Shown here: one piece after another, positions 24,661-37,442 of the stretch
How positions within the stretch are numbered: the first letter of the stretch is position 1
How the letters are laid out: every line of letters begins with the position of its first letter
Source of the DNA: Astrocystis sublimbata
Lineage: Eukaryota; Ascomycota; Sordariomycetes; Xylariales; Xylariaceae
Direction: 5' to 3'
Length of the DNA stretch: 64,000 nucleotides
Assembly: GCA_022453515.1 (NCBI GenBank)
Contig: JAJNNY010000001.1
Coordinates: 434,001-498,000, forward strand
Translations under genes and position numbers: made by a program
The notes under the pieces: generated by a model
Seen by the model: the letters and a program-made list of their open reading frames with translations, nothing else
Databases searched by the model: none
Told to the model about the DNA's origin: nothing

Positions 24661-25875
24661 CATCTGGGAACTTGCTGCCCGGGACCTGCGAGGGTAGTCC
24701 CACAACCAACACGCGGGACCAGGGGCAATTTCCTCCTCGAGAAGATGCGTGGCGGGCGCGGAAGAGTCGGCGAGAAAAGTAGGTCATCATCGTTGCGCTT
24801 CGGACAGAAACTCACCTCAAGGCGCTGATGTTCTTGAGCTTGTACCACTTGTTGGCCTCGTGGAGGAGTGCACCGGGCAGCTCTGACTTCGTCTAGGTCC
24901 ACTGTTACAGCGACAACTTCGACTTCATTAAGCCTGCGAATATTTAGTGACGCTTTCCCTTCAGCTCTGGAGGATGGTAAAGTTGCGTAGCCTCATCCGA
25001 GAATTGAGATGACTGCCCAATAAGATCCCCATGACAAAGATCATGGCGCAACCATCGTAGTATAGTCTATCACCATCTCACTGGCGCCCAAGGTCGGCTG
25101 CGACGCCGGGGAAGAAGCGTCTCTTGACCAATGATCTACACCGATCTGGTCCGAGTAGAGATAGACTCCTCCCATTCTTGCGGGTAGCCTCCGAGATGAG
25201 AGCAACACGCTCGTCTAACTAACGAAGAGAGCGGTGGCTGCCACTGATGTTGGTGAAGATCTCAACATCATTGAGCCTTCTGGAGCTTGGTCAGCCATGC
25301 GACTAAGTGTAAGCATAGCAGGTGGACATACATTTTGATGTGTGGGCTTTTTGGCGTCAATATTTCCTCACAAGTCTCAGCAGACAAGTAGGTATCGATA
25401 GTCGAGAGAATCATGCCGCCAATGGGCACATGGCGACAGCCTTGGTGCTCCTGGATCCGTGGTGGGAGAAGATACTGCTCGACGTGCCCGCGGCCACTTC
25501 CAAGTTGTGAAGAAGCACATCCCGCGAAAGTTCCTATTGTTGGCCTTGTAAAGCTTTAACCGATAATGTATGATTTTGTCGTTCAAAATGATGGCATGCG
25601 CGTTGTGCCTGCAGCTGTGATGAAGCAGAGGAAGGCCAACATCGATGATGATGATGATACACCATGGGACGACTCATCATTCAGGATGGAGTAGATCGAG
25701 TCCCATGAGTTCCCATACACCTCGTTCTCAAGGAAGTGGCTCAGACATCCGTAGCTCGTGACCTCGAGCTCCGGTCCAACGCGCAGAGTCGCGCCCGCCT
25801 TCCTAGCATCGTGTATGTTCATGCTCTGCTTGGTCCGTCAGAGATTGTGCTCATAGTCCAGAGCCCACTCAGATG
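24661..25875 (-). pseudogene. Truncated pseudogene of glutamine-dependent NAD+ synthetase (glutaminase half)
   Basis: Read on the minus strand from 25875 downward, successive frames match the N-terminal nitrilase-type glutaminase domain of eukaryotic NAD+ synthetase in order: WALDYEHN, then IHDARKAGATLRVGPELE with YGCLSHFLENEVY, LKLYKANNRNFRGM, HVPIGGMILSTIDT, SAETCEEILTPKSPHI, NDVEIFTNISGSHRSL, RVALISEATRKNG, RLYYDGCAMI, VEVVAVTVDLDEVRAARC and finally [15 protein letters not shown]. The frame changes several times, there are stops (for example after SHRSLR), and a run of GAT triplets near 25645-25660 marks one break. The match stops just before the SGG-type ATP-pyrophosphatase motif, so the synthetase half is absent. 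The active gene is essential in fungi and must lie elsewhere; this is a decayed partial copy. Confidence 0.88.
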
Positions 25876-28800
25876 AGAGGGACCTTGATTCCTACCTTGA
25901 AGACAAGAAGAGGGGAGATACCTATTAATCCAGGCAAGGGAGCGAAGAAAAAAAAGTTGAGACCTTTTCTTAGTACCCGTCATGCGGGATGAAGAATAAA
26001 CAAAAAATTCAACACCCCTCTACCTACCTGGGTGAAGACTAGTGTTTTGCCTAATTGTGTGATAACTGTTGTAAAACAAATAAACTCTCCAAAACAGGTT
26101 CTATATAATCCGATAATAACCAACGGTAATTAGTAATTATTGCTAGAAAGGATTGATTAATAAATAATGCTTTATTTCGAAGTGTATACTTAATTGTTTA
26201 ATTTTCACACACTACGGGCACGCCTCACCCATATCAATAAGTCAGTGATGTTGGACTGAAGACCGTCTCATCTATTCTTCGCTCCACCTCTCCAGGTACG
26301 TTCATTGTCACGTCACTGGAACTAACTGTACGACAGCTTGGTAGAAGTAACTACTATTACAGCAACCCACCACGCCCATTGCCTCACTCCCTGCGGGCAT
26401 GACCCCGCTATCGTCAGTATAAAGATAAGCTACCTAGGTACCTAGGTATGTACTGCTATGCCCAACAAGGTTTGGTGGGCTCATTCCCCATCTCAACCCA
26501 GTCTAAGTGGCCTGTCAACTCGGTCCCCACGGACATAGCCGAAGATGTATGTTGGGCGGATCCAACACGTGGTTCTTGCGTGGTGGCTCCAGTTTTAAAA
26601 GCTACTACGCAAAGGCCAGGCAGGGGTGCGAGACAATCTCTGTCTTGCATGCTACTTACCTTATGCCATGCCGGCCGATAAATTTGAGATAAGTAGATAC
26701 TCGTGCTTTAATCGTCACATTAAGTCGATCGTGACTTTCGTTTTCAAGAGTCCGACACCAACATTGAGAAAATCTCCAGCTTGGAGCTTTTGCTTGTGGG
26801 TAAAACCACTAGGGCATAAGTACCGAGGTACTATTGTACGCATAGGCAACTCGGCAACAAGCCTGCTGCTGTGTCTGACAGGCCTTAAAGCCTTGGCAAC
26901 GGTGATCGTCAATCGATCAGTCCAACGGGCCGACCAAGGGGATGCCTGGCACGCTGGGAGGTGATCTATCCTAATTAGAAAGATGAGGGAATAAACCACA
27001 GTCAGCATCTCCTGAATCTTACGATGATAACACCATGCAGCTAAGTGAATATATTGGTGTAAAGACACGATTGTTTTTCTGGCGCGACATTTCAACCCGA
27101 ACTAAACATGTCACTGATGATGTAGTTGGGAACCATTGAGCATTGCATCAGCGTTCCTCCTCCGTACTCTTTGATATACCTCATCCAGACTTATCTAGAA
27201 AACCCCTGTTTATGGAATTAACCAGGAGTACAATTGTCGGCGTAGGTTAGGAAGTGTATGACAGGCGAAGTAGCTCTGACATATGTAATGCTGAAGGTGG
27301 GCTTATAAGGTCCGCTCCATATCCTTTTTCACTTACTGATCGGATGGGATTACACAGTATAGGTTTTTTCTTCTTTTTTTTATAGCAAACTTCAGATGTC
27401 AGAATTCGCGTAATGCTATTCCTCTGGTCTGAAATCAATGTCGGAGAGTCGGAGAGCTACACCAATGCGCAAGAATCGCGGGATGTGGTTTCATTCTTCG
27501 TCCCACGATCCGTACCGGGCGAGCCGGGAATGATGAGATTGTTGGTTTAATAGGCCGCGGTCACGTGAGTAGTCCATAATTGTAATCCTGCTTCATGTTA
27601 GACAACATGCTTGTAAATGGTTAGGTAAGCATTGTGCTTAGGTCATGTTTCAATTCCCTGCAACGACTTATGTGTGATTCCTGATGTCGGGCGTCGGGGT
27701 CATCTCTACCCATATTTTAGTCTCAGCCAAAAGAGCAGGAATGAGCACCGCGACGAGTTTCCTATATTATATGTAAACAGCACAAATTTCCATCATTATT
27801 GGAGGTCTGAATGGAATGCGCAGTATTCCTGTAATCGTACCGAAATGGTCTCAACCCTATGCCAATTGGAGATGGGTAGTATATAGGACTTGGGCTACCC
27901 ACCCCCAGAATCTCATAATAGTGAGCAACCAGAAGTCAGCAATTCCGCCAAGAGCCCCGGATTGCAGAATTTGTGCACTGTGATCACCTATTCAAGCAAG
28001 CTCAAGCTAAGTATGACGGTTGTTAGATGCGAACGATTTGTGTACGCCGTTGAGATGCATACTGGCTCGACTGGGGGGGCTGGTGTCGGCACTTGAGTCG
28101 GTAAATGCACAGACATAGACCGAAAGCACTAATTAGGTCCCAGGGGCCGGAATCCCAACTGAGTTATTTTGAGAAAGGCATCCCCCAGACCCCCTAATTC
28201 AACGGAGACAACGTCCAGAAGTACTTGATAGGCACATGGGAAACCGGTGATGGGTCGATTTGATGTTAGACAAGCTTTTTAAGTCTCGCTTGTCTCCGCA
28301 TGTCGATGTCTGCGGCTCTAAATCTGTGTGACAAACTTTCATGACACCAGGACATAGCTCGCTTCACGCACGGAAGGCGTTCGTCCGTGCTTGGCCCAAT
28401 GAACCCACCTTACGCATATGCATACGAGTTTCGCCCTACAATTAAATGGTGTTGGTACAGTACTGTCGACCAGCAGTATTCTATCCTGGGGTAAGAATCA
28501 AGACCCTTGTATTTATAACGGGCAGCGTTGGTCCGGCTGGGGGAGATGAAACCCACGTAAGGTGCTGTGTATGAGTAAGTAGCTCGAGTAGTATGCGACC
28601 TGCCATACCATGAACACAGCGTCGTAGCCTTGCATCATGTTTGAGTACTAATTAACTAACCAGGCACTCGCCACATATTCGCGATAGTAAGTTTTCATCA
28701 CCACTCGCACCATCTTCAGTCACCCGGATCCATGGGCATGAATCGGTCATTGTTTGCTCACAAGAACATAGACAGCAACATTGTATTGTCGGCTTGCCTG

Positions 28801-28994
28801 AAAGAGGAAGTTGGGCAGAGAATTGATATTACCGATCATGACGAACCACGGTTGGTACTAGCTAAATTCAACGCATTCTGATCCACGCGTCTACTATGTG
28901 GGCTGTTGGGGTTCATGGTGACCAAGGGCATAAACCCTACTCTAGATGGCCCTGTATTTGGCCCTATGCAACTTTGGACGTCTATCGATCTCCG
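25876..28994. other. Intergenic, gene-poor, no gene seen
   Basis: About 3.1 kb of AT-rich sequence. It contains a doubled TACCTAGGTA element at 26431-26448. Frames at 26448-27095 and 27632-28096 have no recognisable content. Confidence 0.5.
26431..26448. repeat. 18-bp palindrome, two overlapping TACCTAGGTA units
   Basis: Two copies of TACCTAGGTA overlap by two bases, and the whole is its own reverse complement. It is one of the intergenic elements of this kind in the window. Confidence 0.9.
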
Positions 28995-30392
28995 TTACAA
29001 GGTAATAGCTGTCGCGTACTTCGCTAGCAAGGGGTCCTTCAGTAAGCGGGGCAAGCTCTTCGATTCGACCCCGATGATCAATTCGATGCCACCGCCTGGC
29101 AAGGCTGGCAGGACAAGAGAGCCACCGTTGATCACGCCGACGTCTGGGCTACGAACCGCCTGAATTTTGCCGCCCACGGTCTTTCCCCATTCAAGGCCAT
29201 AAATGCCAAGATTGATCCAGGAGGTTTGGACGCAGTTACAGCCAGGCACGTCGACAAACGCGGTGGCTACAGAACGGTTGACGTCCACGAGGCTCTCGAA
29301 CAAAGAGCTCAAGCTATCGACGTATTGGTCGTTGAGATTTGCGACAGCTTTGCGTATAGCGAGCGCTGGATCCGCCACGCTGTCCCGAGAGAGCATCTTG
29401 CGGATTGGTAATTGTGGCATGATCCATCCTAGCCAATTACCCAATGTCCGGGGATGCACGGGCGGATTGGTACGTGATCGCCCATCGACTGAAATGTTGA
29501 AGACAGACATCGGATCACCCTCAAGGTTGTCCAGTTGGAACTGTGCTGCCATAACTGAGCGCCACATCAGTGCTGAGAGGGCGTCATTAGTGGAAACCCA
29601 GGTGATATCAGTGGGATCAGATGCGTTAGACGGCGCTGCATCTGCCTTCAGAGTAGCAAGTTGCTCCGCGTTGAGTCGGAAGACTTGCCCGACGTGCTCG
29701 CGTGAGACCATCTTTGGCGGCGCGCCCTCTGGGGTGAAGGGCAAGACGAGAATTTCGGGATGGTCCTCCGGCCTTCCTGCATTTCGACCAGACGGCTTCA
29801 TGTGCTTCTCTCGATCTGTAAAGAACTCATCTGGGATTTCATTACGAGAGCCTGTCTCGCCCTGTAGTCGGCGGCACTCTTCGGCCCATGTCTCAAGCCA
29901 GGTGTAGTATGCCGTGGCGTCGCCGAAAACATGGAAGAAGCAGCAAGTCAAGATCAAGCCTCCAGCAATGAAATTGGCCTGGCAATCGGCCACGGGAAGC
30001 CTCTCGCCAGGAGAAGGCCAGGTGAAACGACGGCATAATAAGTCTCCGGGAAAGGCTTCCACGGGAAACCCTTTTTCTTTGATATCTGCATATCTGTGAG
30101 GGAAAGCCTCCGGGGCTCTCAAGTCTTTCTTGGTGATTGTGTCGTAGTCGTCGTATTTCTGTAGTTTGAGTACACCAGCCTGCTGTGCCTCCGTGTCTGG
30201 GACGCCCTCACATGCGAGGGTCGGAATCCGCTTTTTGGCATTTTCCAGGCCTTGCTTGAGTATGCCGAAGACTTCGTCTGGGTCGTAGGCATCGCCTAGC
30301 TCAATGGGAAACACGAACCGAATGTACGCTTTGGGGCCCGCCTTCTCCAAAGGGATCAGGCTCGGGATCTTACTAGCATACTCCGAAGGCAT
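28995..30392 (-). CDS. HxxxD-type acyltransferase (BAHD / trichothecene 3-O-acetyltransferase-like)
   Basis: A single uninterrupted exon of 465 residues starts at the ATG at 30392; the frame is open a little further upstream but has no earlier ATG. Residues 154-158 read HVFGD, the HxxxD catalytic motif of the transferase family (His is the general base), and near residue 405 the segment YGLEWGK stands where the family has DFGWG. Length and layout suit two-domain acyl-CoA-dependent O- or N-acyltransferases used to decorate secondary metabolites or detoxify them. There is no signal peptide, so it is presumably cytosolic. The gene is intact although flanked by several kilobases of gene-poor DNA, which suggests it is under selection or recently acquired. 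The substrate is unknown. Confidence 0.88.
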   Translation of the reverse strand: MPSEYASKIPSLIPLEKAGPKAYIRFVFPIELGDAYDPDEVFGILKQGLENAKKRIPTLACEGVPDTEAQQAGVLKLQKYDDYDTITKKDLRAPEAFPHRYADIKEKGFPVEAFPGDLLCRRFTWPSPGERLPVADCQANFIAGGLILTCCFFHVFGDATAYYTWLETWAEECRRLQGETGSRNEIPDEFFTDREKHMKPSGRNAGRPEDHPEILVLPFTPEGAPPKMVSREHVGQVFRLNAEQLATLKADAAPSNASDPTDITWVSTNDALSALMWRSVMAAQFQLDNLEGDPMSVFNISVDGRSRTNPPVHPRTLGNWLGWIMPQLPIRKMLSRDSVADPALAIRKAVANLNDQYVDSLSSLFESLVDVNRSVATAFVDVPGCNCVQTSWINLGIYGLEWGKTVGGKIQAVRSPDVGVINGGSLVLPALPGGGIELIIGVESKSLPRLLKDPLLAKYATAITL

Positions 30393-33300
30393 CTTGCTTC
30401 GATCAGGTTTAATAGTCAAAGTACTCAACAGGTATATGAAGATCAGATGATAAACGAGACGACAACGAGGTATCTAACATGGGGACTGTTAAGTAAAATT
30501 ATAGAGCGGTTCCGCTTTCTTATGAGCTCTTGCTTCTCAGGCTCGTCAGGGAGGGATGCATACTTAGCAGACCATTCGGTCTGCCCTGCCAAGATTGTTG
30601 GCATGCATGTTCTGTGCATGCCACTGACAAGCCATAGCCAAATCCCTGAACGAAAATGATTTTGTTTGGTTCTCAATATGCTCGAGGGTTTTCAACGCAA
30701 CCTCAATCAAGCAAGCACCCTGGCGAGGCCCATAGAGGCTTCCTAGGTTCCGGCCAGGGAGACCTCAGTCTTGGTCCAACTTGAGTCTTAGCGTTTGTCT
30801 CAAGTCTGTATTACCACGTAAGCTTCGGCGGTCCTTCCGTTTACTGCAGTATGTCAAGTTCAGCCATCTATCGTTTCGTCCACTCCAGCTTTAACATATT
30901 TGTACAGTGTGTCCTGGAGTAATTTGAAGCATTTTGGCACTGGGACGATGAAGGGGAAACTGCCTGATCGACCCTAGCGTAGGATTGCGTAGTCCGAATA
31001 CAGCAGGTGAACAGAGGACAAGTTCCACCGTCGGGTGTTACTCGTCTAAATAATGCCCTTCTCGAAATGACCATATTCGAGCACTAACAGTTGGTTTCAA
31101 TACTGTGAAATATTTTGGCAGAAGCTTTTGGAGGCGTATCATCTACGGCGAGGTCATTACGTGCACTGGTGGCACCTTGTAGGTGTCGAATTAGCCATAG
31201 GGTAGCAAATAATACCCTGTCTCGCCTGTCAAGTCTGCACACTACATACTAACAGCAACCTAGATCCTAGTCTAGAGTTGACATCCTAGCCCTATTCACA
31301 CAGGCCTAACCCAGCTTGTCGGCCCGTGGTCCGAACATTGAGTTTCTTTCCACTAGAACAGACAACTAACTACCTTAACTACCTACTGTACCTAAGTTTG
31401 CAGTACGATGTTCGACTTTGTGGGGTATAACATGATATTGAGAGCTGTCAATGAAATAGTGTAAGATACACATGCGACATCCACACATGTGTATAGAAAC
31501 TAACGGCTGGGTTTAGTAATGGCATATACTTACTACTTTGAGGGGAAGGTCACACACAGGCCGGGGCCCAAGACGGCGGGTATTATGGTCTTTGATTAAG
31601 TAATACACGGAACTGACCCCTGAATATAACATCCGAACCATGTACACACACTATAGATATGATCGCCATTGACATCGGATGATATCGGCTGGAACGACAT
31701 TTCTGGAATAAAGAGGCGAGAGAGGGTTGGCCTAAACCTGGCCTTCTACTTGGAGACTATAATCTCTCGAGAGTTGCCCAAGCTCGCCCGAGCTCGCCCA
31801 AGCTTAGGGCCCTGCCTTAGGTTAAGAAGCTGCAGGTACACATATATCCATCTACAACCTCATCGATCTACCTTTTCCGGTACCTGGTTATCCCTGTTAC
31901 TAGCGGTTTTTGTCCCATGTCGGTTCAAGACGAATAATCAGATACGCACTGACTCGTAGACGGATCGGAGTCGCGGACTTAGATTGTGAGCACGGTCTTG
32001 TGGGCTCATGAGTAGTAAAAATGATACACCCAACAGCTTACTCGTACACTCTGTAGACATTGCATCTCTATCACTGCTATGGTCCCTCGTCGATCAAATT
32101 ATAGCAAATATCTAATCTATAGGAGTCCACCCATTTGTGACCTGCACCTTGAGGCCATTACATGCGTTGTAACGAGCATTTCGCGAGATGCGACTGTACA
32201 GGTGTCGCTGGCGCAATACGAATTCATTATTGCCGGCTAATACCACTCACTGGCCTTTTACTAGAGTCCGCTGCTACGTGTATTTGTTGTCCACAGTGTA
32301 CCTAGATAGGTAGTGTATTGTGCCATTACATGCTTTACCTAAGCTACGATTGAAAACGTCGGATGTGAGTTAGTGACCGCCACAATGCGATAAGGAGCAT
32401 GTTTGCTCAACTCTAAGATGAAAGAAATAGCATTTTCACATTCTCATCAAGCAAATGGCTTACATACTTGCCCGCCTGTTGTACGTACTTGAGAGTGCAT
32501 GAGATGCACAGTGTCGTGTAGCACTGTATACTATTCCTGGACCCTTGAGGCATCTTGCCAAGTCCTTCCGCCATGAACGTTTAAGTATTCAACTGGGGTC
32601 GGACTCCTCACGTATGATAATCTATCTATGTTATAACGGTCATTCGTCAGCCCTCTCAAACGACCGTCTAACCTATTCAGGACTAACAATACCAAGAATG
32701 CAATGCAACTGGTACGCAGAAAATGTGGATATTCTTACAGCGTAAACGAAAACCCCGTGCACAGGCCAAGGTAGACTAAACCCACACAGATTGTGAGAGG
32801 TGTGCTGGGACCTGTGTCGCTTTTGTCTACCCCAGCCTCTGACACGTGCTGGAGTGATGCTCCTGTTTTGCTTGTCATTTTCGTGTTGTCATACTTGGAT
32901 GAAGTATTGGATTTCATAACCATACGGTAAATATAAGCGACTGCACATAGGAGTTGTACCATCCATAATCCCGTGTCTCTGGCTCTGGGTAAAATGCTAG
33001 GCCACTCATTCTATCCTTGGTACTTACCGATCTGAGATGGACATTCTTAACAGGGACCCTTGCTTTCCCCCTGGGCCTCGCAATATCAGCGAATCTAATC
33101 CAGTCGGGGATCCATACGGTTTTCAGGCCCCTGTAACTCCGCGTGATGATCTTTGAATAAGAGTGAGCGAGGTTGCGTGAGAATAACGTGGGCTATCATG
33201 CAATGTCAGCGCAGCATTCTGAAGGATGATGAGGAAGATCTCTTTTTAGGCACCTCCATCTCCCTTTGGGATCTCAGATCATTCCCGTCTCATTAGTCCA

Positions 33301-33448
33301 CTACTCCCATGTAATACAAACATCTACCGTTCCTTCTTTCGCTTTGACCTTTTTATTCTGACTTATCTATTTTCATTGTGTACTTTCTTGGCGTGGTTGT
33401 TGCGTGCCTTAGGTGTCAGCGATTAGTCCGAAGAACCTGCCATCTACG
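30393..33448. other. Intergenic, gene-poor, no gene seen
   Basis: About 3.1 kb. Short frames at 30443-30676, 31669-31959 and 32735-32962 have no recognisable domain. The last few hundred bases upstream of the PTH11-like gene become pyrimidine-rich, as in fungal promoters. Confidence 0.5.
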
Positions 33449-34740
33449 ATGGAAGTTGATCCAGCTATCATTGCGGGTTTTGGCCCTCCGCCAGCCGGCA
33501 TCAACTTGGAGGAATCCCAGGAGACAGCCATTATTGCGGTCGCACTTGTCTCTACGGCTTTTGCGACTCTCGCATTAGTGTTGAGAGTATGGGCTAGAAA
33601 TTTCCAACGCTTTGGCATGATGGCCGATGATTATCTGATGGTGGTCGCCTTGGTAAGTCAGCACAACTCCCGGAAAACGACGCAATGCCCTGACCAGACT
33701 AGGTTTTCACATACGGCACTCTTGCCATCACGATTCTGGGTGCCAAAGCTGGCGCGGGGACACATGTATGGGCACACCATCCGCAAGACGTAGCAGATAT
33801 ATTTCGGGTAGGAAGACGCTCTCCGAAACCGTGGCCACCATCATATCACTAACTGAACAAGCTACTATACGCCTACACATTCATTTATGCTGGTAGCGTT
33901 TCTTTTACGAAGCTTTCTATATTGCTGTTCTATCGCCGATTGTTCGAGAGGGGTTCAACCTGGTTCCACATTCGATTGGGCTTCGCAGCATTCTTTAGTG
34001 CCGGATACCTAATTTCGATCTGGTCTGTCGCCGCCGCTCTATGCCAGCCGACAGAGTTCTTCTGGACCCAGTTCATTGGCGCTAAAGGGTGGTGTGTCGA
34101 TATCAACGCTTCGTTCTTGAGCCTTACAGTGCTCAATCTGGTCGCCGACCTTCTCGTTTTGATCGTGCCCATACCCGAGATTTTAGGCCTCCAAATGAAC
34201 CGCAAAAAGAAGATCGGTGTTTGTGCAGTTATGGGTCTGGGGGGCCTGTAAGTCATCCTGACAATCCTCTAGCATACCGTATGCTAACTGTATTATAGTG
34301 TCTGCGTCGTCAGCGCCGTACGTATCTGGGCCTTCTACAAATTCACGGTTGAGGCCGATGTTACATGGGTTCAGGCCGATGTGTTCTTGTTATCGTCTGT
34401 CGAACCTTCCTTCGGCATAGTCTCAGCCTGTCTTCCAAGTCTACGCCCACTATACCGTCGAGCGCGTAACAAGGTAACTGGAAAGTCAATAGATGGAAGC
34501 ACAACGGGTACCGGTACATGGTACGCAAAGTCGAAAGCCAGTCGCATTGGAAACAGCTATGTCCGATTTGGGGATGAGAACTCGAGATCGGAACCCGATG
34601 AGATTGCCCTGACCAGTATTGGGAGAGGGGCCAATACAACCAAGCCGATACCTCAAAATAGCATACTGGTACGGTCCGAAATCAGCCAATCCACGTCGAA
34701 TCATACGCAAAGACCACAGGATTCACTCGACTCGTTGTGA
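33449..34740 (+). CDS. PTH11-type rhodopsin-like integral membrane protein
   Basis: Four exons (33449-33652, 33703-33807, 33862-34247, 34299-34740) encode 378 residues. The seven-helix layout of the family is complete: helix 1 in AIIAVALVSTAFATLALVLR, the DDYLMVVAL motif of helix 2, helix 3 with SFTKLSILLFYRRLF, the extracellular LCQPTEFFW...GWCVD loop with its Cys pair, helix 5 with LNLVADLLVLIVPIP, helix 6 with CAVMGLGGLVCVVSAVR and helix 7 with VEPSFGIVSACLPSLRPL. A Ser/Thr-rich cytosolic tail of about 100 residues follows. Introns are 46-54 bp with regular sites. Family members sense surface or chemical cues; in the rice blast fungus Pth11 acts upstream of infection-related signalling, but members are numerous and most are unstudied. 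Confidence 0.9.
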
Positions 34741-37442
34741 GTGTTTTTTCGTGGCGAAAGAGCAAGGAAGCAAAGGCGCGTCTGGTACGACGGGGGAAAC
34801 GGCACTGGCATGTCGATACTACGAATCGTGTGCTCTAGCCTACTATCAAGCTGTCATACTTGCCTTGCATTCTCTGGACCAAACATCAACGTCCCCAAAA
34901 GAATCGCAAAATACAGCTTACGGATACGGAACGTAGAAGACTTTGGTGATCTTTTAGAATTAATTCCACACTTATTGCATGTTATACTAGGCAGAATTAC
35001 CATAGAGCCTAGTGTATATCTCCCCGACCTGACATTCTAGAACCAGCTAGTTAATAATGAACCTCATGAAACATACACACGATATAGTTAAGGCATCGCT
35101 CTTAAAATACGATATGCTAATTGTATGGGCCATTGTAAGGGTATCGTAGACGTGCCAGTGGACTTTAAGACGCGATAGAAAAGGGATCTGCCTTGATTAT
35201 CGCACATTTACCGTAATACTTGCACCTTGTATCAAGACCTATCACATCACTTCTCTCAGTCTTTTCGGATTTCCCGACCGTCTGGCTCACCTGGTCAGCG
35301 AATGCATTGCCAAGGGATTCAGAAGCTGTTGCACCAGTCGTCTCATGCAGCAAAGAACAGGTAGCCCATCCTTCTAAGGCCTCATTACTAGGCCTGTTAA
35401 CCCAGGACCGCGGATTGGAAATTTGGAGAGCCCCCGCGATAGGTTCATTGCAACCTTGGCTACTGCTGTCTCTGCAGCCGCTAAAGCAGCCTACACTTCC
35501 CAATGACTTCACCCCTGCCTCCCCAAATATCACAGAGCAACCTACTCCTTCGCGCTTTCTCAAAGGTCTAGTCGATCGTTCGCGGTAACTCACCCGGCAA
35601 CGACCGAGTGATTCTCCATTCCAAACGCGGATCCAGCCCCTGAATCCGGAAAGTTAGAACCGCTGTGTGGGCAACAGAGTATTGGCTCGCCCCTGGTGTG
35701 ATACAATGGAATTGTTCCAGAATACCGTTCGTCAAGTCTCGGCCTACAGTATAAGAGTCCGAGCACAGGGACACTGCCGGGTTATCTTGGCACAACTGGG
35801 ATCTTCTACTGATTGTCCGGTCAAAGCTTGGCTCATTCATGTGCCCAACCCCCTCAAGGGCCGGCAAGCCGGATACATGAGCCTTAGCCCCCAGCCGCCC
35901 GTTTGTTCGGTAGCGGCGCAGTCGGCTAGAAGTTGGCGACGATATAAGATGATGCTTCTGGGGTTGACAATCTTAGCGCAAAACCTATTGGAGACCAGGA
36001 ATCAGTATGAGGGCATAATCGATCGCACGTTGTAAGACGATTGTTTATCCACCTATGAGATGGTGAGAACCGATTTTACTCCTAACAGTTTTAACGCAAA
36101 AGTACAAGTAGGCATCCGCAACTCCGCGCGATCCAGGATACAGTGCCAGGGTGGAGATAAACCTAAACCTATATGTCAACCACATATACCTCGTCATGAT
36201 CAGACGTTAGTCTTATCTTTCTTGAATGGATCTAGCCGCTAGGTACAGTAATACTCCAGTTGTAATAGGACACCGGGGGGCAGTTTTTCTCACTCACCAG
36301 CTCTCTATGGATGTTGATGCTACGACATCATAATTTTGGTCAGACCGAATCTTTCCGTAATGAAGCATATGACCATTGGCGTGAGCGTGGTTAATTGATT
36401 GGTTGGTAACGTTTCCGAAAATAAGCTCAGGTTTCATCATTTGGCATCCGTTTGGAAGTGGCGCCCCCGTGTTGGTTTTACTCGGCACCCCACGAGCCAT
36501 AAGAATTATCATATAGTTCATCACGATGCGGGTCTGTCATAAGGCATGCGCAGTGACCATTCTAGTGTGGCTTCAAGTTTCATAAGTGACCCTGGGGGTC
36601 GCAGGTAGCTTTGCTTTTGATTCCACAAGTCAAGTAGGCGTGCTCATGACTTGCTGTCTACGCGCAAGAGACTTCGCAAGTGAATAGTGTCAAATGGAAG
36701 CGTTTCGGGAGGTCAGAGAAATGCCAGCACAAAAAGAGATACTTTCTACGTCGAAAAACACTCTGCGTGGGCCACTCACATCTTCTTAACTAGCATTCGT
36801 CACGGCCAATGATCAGCTGTATCGGCATTTGTGCTTATGGTTTAGTGACAACACTGGACACGAATACTCACTCACGCCAAAGACAGTGTCAGTTTTGGAA
36901 CCCTAGTGATCGATTGGTGCTCGTCCTATTCTACTCCCTAGATGTGTTTTCGCATCAAAGTACGCATCAAAGTACTTCGGGCCGACGCCAAATTGCATTA
37001 CGCGACACGAACACAATATGTCCGAGAGCGTACACTTTGCGTTACATTTTGTACCCTTGTTCAAGAAGCTCATGATATTACGTGCATATACGTAAATAAG
37101 CGAATACGTGCTATGTGTCATTGGAATATACGACACTCAAAAAGAGCCCTATAGCTTTGTTCTCCTTTTCAAATTGTATGAGAGTGTTTGACATCCCTTC
37201 CCATCAAAGGTCGGATGATACAATCCTCCTCCAATACAGAAACAGTACAACGTGCAATATTGACAACAGTCCAGATAGATTGAGACCAAGACAGCTGGCT
37301 TTGCACTTTCTCTATAAGCCGATGACAGCGCTTTGTAGGGGCCAGGGGTAATGTGTTGCTTAGGCAAAATAATGAGCAACACACAGCATCAAGATGAAGA
37401 TGGTAAGTCTCGCATGGAGGTGAGTGTCATTACTATTAAACA
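34741..37442. other. Intergenic, no supported gene
   Basis: Longer frames exist on both strands at 35165-36035 (142 residues on minus, 122 on plus), but neither resembles a known family and no splice pattern favours one. A 12-bp unit (CGCATCAAAGTA) is repeated in tandem at 36951-36974. Confidence 0.4.

Noticed and set aside
29203..29907. 234-codon plus-strand ORF
   Set aside because: It is antisense to the acyltransferase, whose catalytic motif and length are clear.
35165..36035. Possible gene on either strand downstream of the PTH11-like gene
   Set aside because: Overlapping frames on both strands, none with a recognisable domain or consistent introns; left unassigned.
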